Below are positions 7,610 through 10,000 of a stretch of DNA of 10,000 nucleotides, one piece after another (position 1 is the stretch's first letter; every line of letters starts with the position of its first letter). The notes under the pieces were generated by a model. That model worked only from the letters and a program-made list of their open reading frames with translations. It ran no database searches and was not told where the DNA came from. This stretch comes from Penaeus vannamei (Eukaryota; Arthropoda; Malacostraca; Decapoda; Penaeidae): contig NC_091576.1 of NCBI RefSeq assembly GCF_042767895.1, positions 16,943,114 through 16,953,113 on the forward strand, read 5' to 3'. Made by a program: the position numbers and the translations under genes.

Positions 7610-8690
7610 TTTTTGTTAATAGCTGATGGTGTGTTAGTCCACAGGGTTGTTTAGGTCTAATTCACTCAACTGTTGGTGGTGGTGGTGAGAGGGATTTATT
7701 GGCCATTTGTGATATACTCTTTAACTGTTACAGATGCTGATTTAGTGCACGTTTTACGCTGAATTACTTTATCTTGTTAATTACGTTATTATGTATGTCT
7801 AGATCTTCAGTAATCCACAAAACTGCAACGGCTACATTATATAAAAAAATAGAATTATTAACAGCTGCAAAATATGGTTATTTTCCTGACTGCTCTGTAT
7901 CACTAAAATGCAACTATAAGACTGATTACGGAAATTAAAATGAGAAAGTGAAAGTTGCCAGAATATAAAATACAATCTATTGAAATCGTAGGTACGAGAA
8001 CCCTGAAAATATATTTGCAATTTCAAATACGTCCGTAGTCTCCTTTCAAAATTCGTTTTCTATAAGCTTATTTCATATAATACATTCCGTTATGCTTTCA
8101 CGTACAACAAAAGGACACACATGCACGCAAGCAACACTCACGGACACGCACGCACGCAACACACACACAAACACACACGAACGCAACATACATACGTAGC
8201 TCAACTCGTGTCTGTGGTTAATGTAAATTCATTAAAATTAAGCATTTATCAATTCCTTTTTGTCTCATCCTTTAATCAAGATTCGTCTCGATATCACCCT
8301 TTTCCATCAATCATTCAATTAATTGATAACAAAACATGTTTCCATTCATCATAAAACGTCATATTCCATTTCCTATTAAGACATTTATTGGACTGTGCCC
8401 TTGTTAGCATAGATTGGAAGATATGATTAGTATTTCAGTTCAAAAGACTTCGAGGTCTTTTTAGAGTTTGAAGTAAATCATTCAGAAAATTAAGATTAGG
8501 AATATTAAAATCATCATCAAAGATTACGTAATATTATGCAGCGATTCAGTAAATAAGAATAGTCAAATGAGTAGCTTTCTTTTATCGTACAAAACAGATT
8601 AAAGTACTCAAGATGTAGAAAGAAAAAAAGACAAGAAATAAGCTCAAAATAGAGGGAATAGAAAAAGCAACTATAAAATATATTCACAGC
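7610..8690. other. AT-rich sequence, no gene recognised
   Basis: It contains a GGT-rich run near 7671-7686, the CA-rich simple repeat at 8114-8185, and a small imperfect palindrome AAAAGACTTCGAGGTCTTTT near 8442-8461. Frames at 7832-8026 (minus) and 8121-8354 (plus) have no supporting signals. Confidence 0.6.
8114..8185. repeat. Degenerate (CA)n/(CACG)n simple repeat
   Basis: ACAC, GCACG and CAACA units repeat irregularly through the stretch. The frame beginning at 8121 (THGHARTQHTHKH-type) is its translation, not a gene. Confidence 0.85.
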
Positions 8691-8771
8691 CGATGCGGAT
8701 GCCCTTTTATCCGCATGTAAGCGATATCGTTCCACACATCTGTCCGTGGTCGAAACGGAAGCTGTGTCTTC

Positions 8772-8851
8772 ATGTCGCAGCCTCTCGTGTTTGCACCGCC
8801 AGAGGAAGCAGCCGATTCGCACCTGCCACACCCGAGCCTGGTTGACCTAAG
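8772..8851 (+). CDS. Candidate first coding exon, unrecognised product
   Basis: ATG 8772 opens MSQPLVFAPPEEAADSHLPH and then PSLVDL, ending in CTAAG|GTGAGC, an excellent donor at 8852 (phase 2). If not spliced, the frame stops at the TGA overlapping the donor (8853-8855), so the open frame ends exactly where the donor falls. The region is GC-rich compared with its surroundings, and the residue mix (acidic, Pro-rich) is protein-like. The next exon is not identified in the window. Minus-strand frames (8997-8770 and 8831-8517) overlap, so the coding strand is not settled. Confidence 0.25.
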
Positions 8852-8990
8852 GTGAGCTGCATCTCCCCCTCGAGCAAGCCTTGTCTAGGCTGGGACAAAC
8901 ATCTCCCCGAGCCAGCATAAAAGAAGAAGGAGACGCAGAACAACGGAAGAGCAGACGGAGACAGGGCAGACAGACGACGGTCTGGAGGCC

Positions 8991-9513
8991 GTGTCACACA
9001 AGCACTATTTCCGCATTACTTTTCCGATGCCACCACGGAAATCGTGGTCATTTTGGCTCGCGCAGTCACACTAGCGATAAAAACCACGGAAACAGTCCGA
9101 CCAAAATTTTAAACAAAGAAAATAGGTTTAACCCCCGCACAGGCTCTGGCGATGATGGTCGTCATTCTGGCTATGTGGCGACAATTTAATGCGAAACAAC
9201 GAATGTATAAGGCTAAATAAGGGCGTATTCTCGCTACTCTCATCTAGTCAGCTGACGAGGACAAATGTAAACAAACAGGCGAGCAGCTAGTTACAAACTA
9301 GTATCTGTTTTTATTAAATACAACAGAGAATTTTGCCAATTTTGAAATATTGTTTACAGTTTAGACTCTTTTTGAATCGTTTTATATTATAAATACTTTT
9401 TTTTTACATTACTGTAACGATTATCTATTATAGCTTATCATTTGAACGAAAAAGACGACGGAAAAAAAACACGGAAACGTCAAAGAACCACGGAAATTGT
9501 GCTAGTGTGACAC
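8991..9513. mobile_element. Non-autonomous DNA transposon (MITE) with 23-bp TIRs
   Basis: The left end (8991-9013) reads GTGTCACACAAGCAC then TATTTCCG. The reverse complement of 9491-9513 reads GTGTCACACTAGCAC then AATTTCCG: 21 of 23 match. Inside, the phrase CCACGGAAA recurs near 9032-9040, 9081-9089 and 9488-9496, with a related ACACGGAAA near 9470-9478, and TCACACTAGC recurs at about 9066-9075. Repeated subterminal motifs of this kind are typical of transposase binding sites. No transposase is encoded. No clear target duplication is visible, so the exact ends may be off by a few bases. The superfamily is not assigned. Confidence 0.6.
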
Positions 9514-9580
9514 CCCCTTTGCTCGCCACCGCGCCGCCTTCGGCACCCGGGGCACGGCTCTCGTGGGGTCACACACTTAC

Positions 9581-9742
9581 CTCCCCCAATAAACCCTTCA
9601 GTGAAGACCGCTTCAATTCACCTGCTCCACGCTCCAACCTCTCACGCTGACTTCTGGTGGCTGGCGGTGGGCAGCCTCTTCGCCCTCGCTCCCAAGGTCT
9701 ATATAAGTACTTATATAGACCTTGCTCGCTCCTACTTGACAT
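9581..9742 (-). pseudogene. Candidate minus-strand first exon interrupted by a 32-bp palindromic insertion
   Basis: On the minus strand, ATG at 9742-9740 starts MSSRSE and then enters the palindrome (QGLYKYLYRPW), continuing ERGRRGCPPPATRSQ to ...SSLKGLLGE, where a consensus donor GAG|GTAAGT lies at 9581/9580 (54 codons, phase 0). Without the 40 inserted bases (palindrome plus one target copy), the same ATG would instead read GEEAAHRQPPEVSVRGWSVE after MSSRSE and meet another donor, CAG|GTGAAT, at 9622/9621 after 27 codons, also phase 0. Both readings are consistent with a GC-rich first exon. No homology is recognised, and a plus-strand frame overlaps, so this is tentative. The interruption could also be within noncoding sequence. 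Confidence 0.22.
9685..9732. mobile_element. 32-bp perfect palindrome flanked by 8-bp direct repeats
   Basis: The bases 9693-9724 form a perfect palindrome, CAAGGTCTATATAAGT followed by its exact reverse complement. It is bounded by CTCGCTCC at 9685-9692 and again at 9725-9732, a perfect 8-bp direct repeat that ends exactly at the palindrome on both sides. This is the geometry of an inserted element with an 8-bp target-site duplication (as for hAT-type or P-type elements), here reduced to two terminal repeats back to back. The palindrome carries TATATAAG on each strand. Confidence 0.85.
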
Positions 9743-10000
9743 GTGGCGGCAAGCGGTGGGCGAACCTCTGAACGCCCAACGCCTTACGTTCACACCGCAC
9801 ATTGTGAATAACGATAGTAACGCATTGGATAATGATTTTTTAAATAATTTTAGCAAGAAAAAAATACACAAGGTGTAAATAAATCTAGAGTACAAGTAAA
9901 ACCGAACTGCAAAACAGAAAAAATGTAAGAGGTGAAATAAGCGAAAAAAAGTCCAAGGAAAATACAGCTAATAAAATGTATACAAAAGTACAAAATGTAA
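9743..10000. other. GC-rich flank passing into AT-rich sequence
   Basis: GCGGTGGGC at 9754-9762 repeats a segment at 9664-9672, and both are followed by CCTCT and then CGCC. The GC-rich portion ends near 9800. After that the sequence is AT-rich, with an AATAAA near 9877-9882 and no recognisable gene. Confidence 0.45.

Noticed and set aside
8517..8997. Two overlapping minus-strand frames of 104 and 75 codons
   Set aside because: They lack clear splice sites or domains, the tail of the first is AT-rich noncoding-like, and the plus strand has the better donor. Not excluded, but not supported enough to call.

Overview
The window looks like animal nuclear DNA, most likely from an arthropod and plausibly a decapod crustacean such as a penaeid shrimp. 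It is AT-rich and packed with long dinucleotide microsatellites, has no bacterial-style coding, and shows short GC-rich islands flanked by GT/AG splice signals. The species call is an inference from texture, not from a recognised gene.

Layout. (a) 1-1060: AT-rich sequence, then two candidate 3'-terminal exons (324-481 and 765-988). Each follows a pyrimidine-rich acceptor, starts in the same phase and is followed by AATAAA. (b) 1290-1720: a near-perfect 65-bp-arm hairpin, a TATA box, and a tandem GTTGCTAGG motif. (c) 2039-3537: both ends of a widespread invertebrate repeat (CCTCCGCCAAGG / CCTTGGCGGAG), with unexplained sequence between. (d) 4137-4450: compound (AT)n(AG)n microsatellite and a pyrimidine tract. 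(e) 4640-6908: the most gene-like part. It has a CRE-containing GC-rich stretch, an exon encoding a clear signal peptide (ATG at 5068), and two downstream exons (5417-5469, 6798-6908). The phases join into one 86-residue, Cys-poor, cationic secreted peptide that I do not recognise. (f) 7071-7514 and 8991-9513: two MITE-like elements with terminal inverted repeats. (g) 8690-9800: GC-rich islands with a candidate plus-strand first exon (8772-8851) and a minus-strand open frame (9742-9581). The latter is interrupted by a perfect 32-bp palindrome flanked by a perfect 8-bp direct repeat.

How it fits together. Only the secreted-peptide gene can be assembled inside the window. The other exon candidates would need partners beyond the edges or not visible here. 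Most long open frames are translations of microsatellites or hairpin arms and are not genes. The points most worth a second look are the unrecognised secreted peptide, the 32-bp palindromic insertion with its target duplication, and the two MITE families.
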